A stretch of 6,516 bases of DNA, from assembly GCA_045106875.1 (NCBI GenBank), contig JBGCFK010000545.1, positions 1 to 6,516 of the forward strand. Reading direction: 5' to 3'. Below are positions 5,865-6,516 of the stretch, piece after piece (position 1 is the first letter of the stretch; each line of letters starts with the position of its first letter). Made by a program: the position numbers and the translations under genes. The notes beneath the pieces were generated by a model. It was not told the origin of the DNA. It did no database searches and was given only the letters and a program-made list of their open reading frames with translations. Origin of the DNA: Thermohalobaculum sp045106875. GTDB taxonomy: Bacteria > Pseudomonadota > Alphaproteobacteria > Rhodobacterales > Rhodobacteraceae.

Positions 5865-6516
5865 TTGGGCGAAGCTAAGAGACGCAAAAAAGGCAATAGA
5901 GCCCAGTTTCAACGGCTGAATCAGGAATTAACTGATCTACGAGTGAAGACTAACCAGTTTGGTTTTTGCGACCAGCGCGAATTCTTGGCCGCCGAGCGTA
6001 GAAACCCGGCCTTGTTGGAGACATACGCTAAGTGGGTCATGCTCCGCCCTCGCGATGCAACTTACGACGCCCATGTTAACAGGATCGTGCCCAAGCTGGC
6101 TCAACTTGTGGCAACGGTCTTAGAAGAGGACGACCTTGAGGGATCATGTGAGATGGCCTGTTCTCTACTAACCAAGAGTCTTGATCGTCTTGGCGTGTGG
6201 TCTTTTGGCATCGTGGGCAGTTCTACATTTGAACTCAAAGGCAAGAACATTTGGCGCGGTTTGCACACTGTGGATCGCCCGGATTTTCCTGGCGCAAGGC
6301 TTGGGCATACGTGGGTTTGTGCACCACCATTTATTGTTGTTGATGCATCCATCAAACGACAGCGGTGGAGCGGTGACGCAATTTATCCTTACATACCGTC
6401 GATCATTCTAGATAATCACGGTCGAAAGACGAAACCAAAACCAGAAGATGTTATCAGCGCTGACATTCGAGGCGAAATGATGATGACTCGCGGTACCATC
6501 CCGGAAGGGGTGATAT
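5865..6516 (+). CDS. Unnamed protein with a transglutaminase/papain-like Cys-His-Asp pattern, 3' end cut
   Basis: I read 217 codons from TTG at 5865 with no stop before the right edge, so the C-terminus is missing. I do not recognise a named family. Visible parts: a basic head (GEAKRRKKGNR, 2-12); a helical, charged segment to about 90; then EGSCEMACSLLTKSLDRLGV (92-111), with C95 at the start of a helix followed by a strand FGIVGS (114-119); and LGHTWVCAPPFIVVDAS (146-162), with H148 and D160. The order Cys-helix-strand, then GH-x-W-V, then V-V-D-x-S matches the triad layout of transglutaminase-like cysteine peptidases and transferases. The catalytic role is inferred. There is no signal peptide or membrane segment, so it is probably cytoplasmic. 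It lies 290 bp behind the integrase on the same strand, inside the putative element, with lower GC than the backbone, consistent with accessory cargo. Its job is unknown. Confidence 0.8.
   Translation, partial: MGEAKRRKKGNRAQFQRLNQELTDLRVKTNQFGFCDQREFLAAERRNPALLETYAKWVMLRPRDATYDAHVNRIVPKLAQLVATVLEEDDLEGSCEMACSLLTKSLDRLGVWSFGIVGSSTFELKGKNIWRGLHTVDRPDFPGARLGHTWVCAPPFIVVDASIKRQRWSGDAIYPYIPSIILDNHGRKTKPKPEDVISADIRGEMMMTRGTIPEGVI

Larger units (their letters stand above)
4360..6516. mobile_element. Left end of a putative integrated element (genomic island or prophage), right end outside window
   Basis: A complete P4-type tyrosine integrase abuts a backbone helicase gene and is followed by an unrecognised gene of lower GC: the line at 6181-6240 counts 28 of 60 GC, while the helicase line at 3061-3120 counts 37 of 60. 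Integrases of this family usually sit at one edge of the element they move. The exact left boundary is not resolved; it should lie between about 4200 and 4450. No tRNA gene or second attachment-site copy is visible here, so the target is unknown. Confidence 0.5.

Noticed and set aside
6101..6411. Short frames on both strands within the last gene
   Set aside because: They lie inside the continuous TTG-started frame, which has a strong ribosome site and the Cys-His-Asp pattern. The alternatives have neither.
1..6516. CRISPR array, rRNA or riboswitch
   Set aside because: No regularly spaced repeats, no rRNA-like conserved stretches and no recognised riboswitch core were seen.

Overview
The window looks like a chromosomal segment of an alphaproteobacterium of the Rhodobacterales (Paracoccus / Roseobacter type). 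The left two thirds is GC-rich, and its two leftmost genes closely resemble the beta-hydroxyaspartate cycle (BHAC) enzymes that I know from Paracoccus denitrificans. This assignment is by recall; no search was run.

Layout. (1) 1-2084, minus strand: the start of a BHAC operon. bhcA (aspartate-glyoxylate aminotransferase, complete) is followed 10 nt later by bhcB (beta-hydroxyaspartate dehydratase, cut by the left edge, last ~25 residues missing). BhcA makes glycine plus oxaloacetate from aspartate and glyoxylate. The aldolase BhcC, expected off the left edge, condenses glycine with another glyoxylate to beta-hydroxyaspartate. BhcB dehydrates this to iminosuccinate, and BhcD reduces that to aspartate. 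The net effect is assimilation of glycolate-derived carbon without CO2 loss. (2) 2085-2290: an AT-rich control region with a plausible sigma-70 promoter for bhcA. Its -10 box lies inside one arm of a perfect 12-bp inverted repeat, whose other arm is 85 bp upstream. (3) 2291-4168, minus strand: a DEAD-box RNA helicase with all core motifs, a DbpA-like RNA-binding region and a long basic tail, starting at GTG. (4) 4169-4359: a gene-free spacer with three separate inverted repeats. (5) 4360-5574, plus strand: a P4-type tyrosine recombinase with an intact catalytic set. This is taken as the left end of an integrated element. (6) 5575-5864: 290 bp with no convincing gene. (7) 5865 to the right edge, plus strand: the first 217 codons of an unnamed protein with a TTG start. 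It contains a Cys...His...Asp arrangement like that of transglutaminase/papain-fold enzymes.

The metabolic genes and helicase belong to the host backbone. The material from about 4340 rightwards has lower GC (one sampled line is 47% against 62% in the helicase) and is probably transferred. The points most worth a second look are the unnamed Cys-His-Asp protein, the paired operator-like sites at the bhcA promoter together with the absence of the expected divergent bhcR, the palindrome at the helicase start, and the element boundary with its direct repeats.
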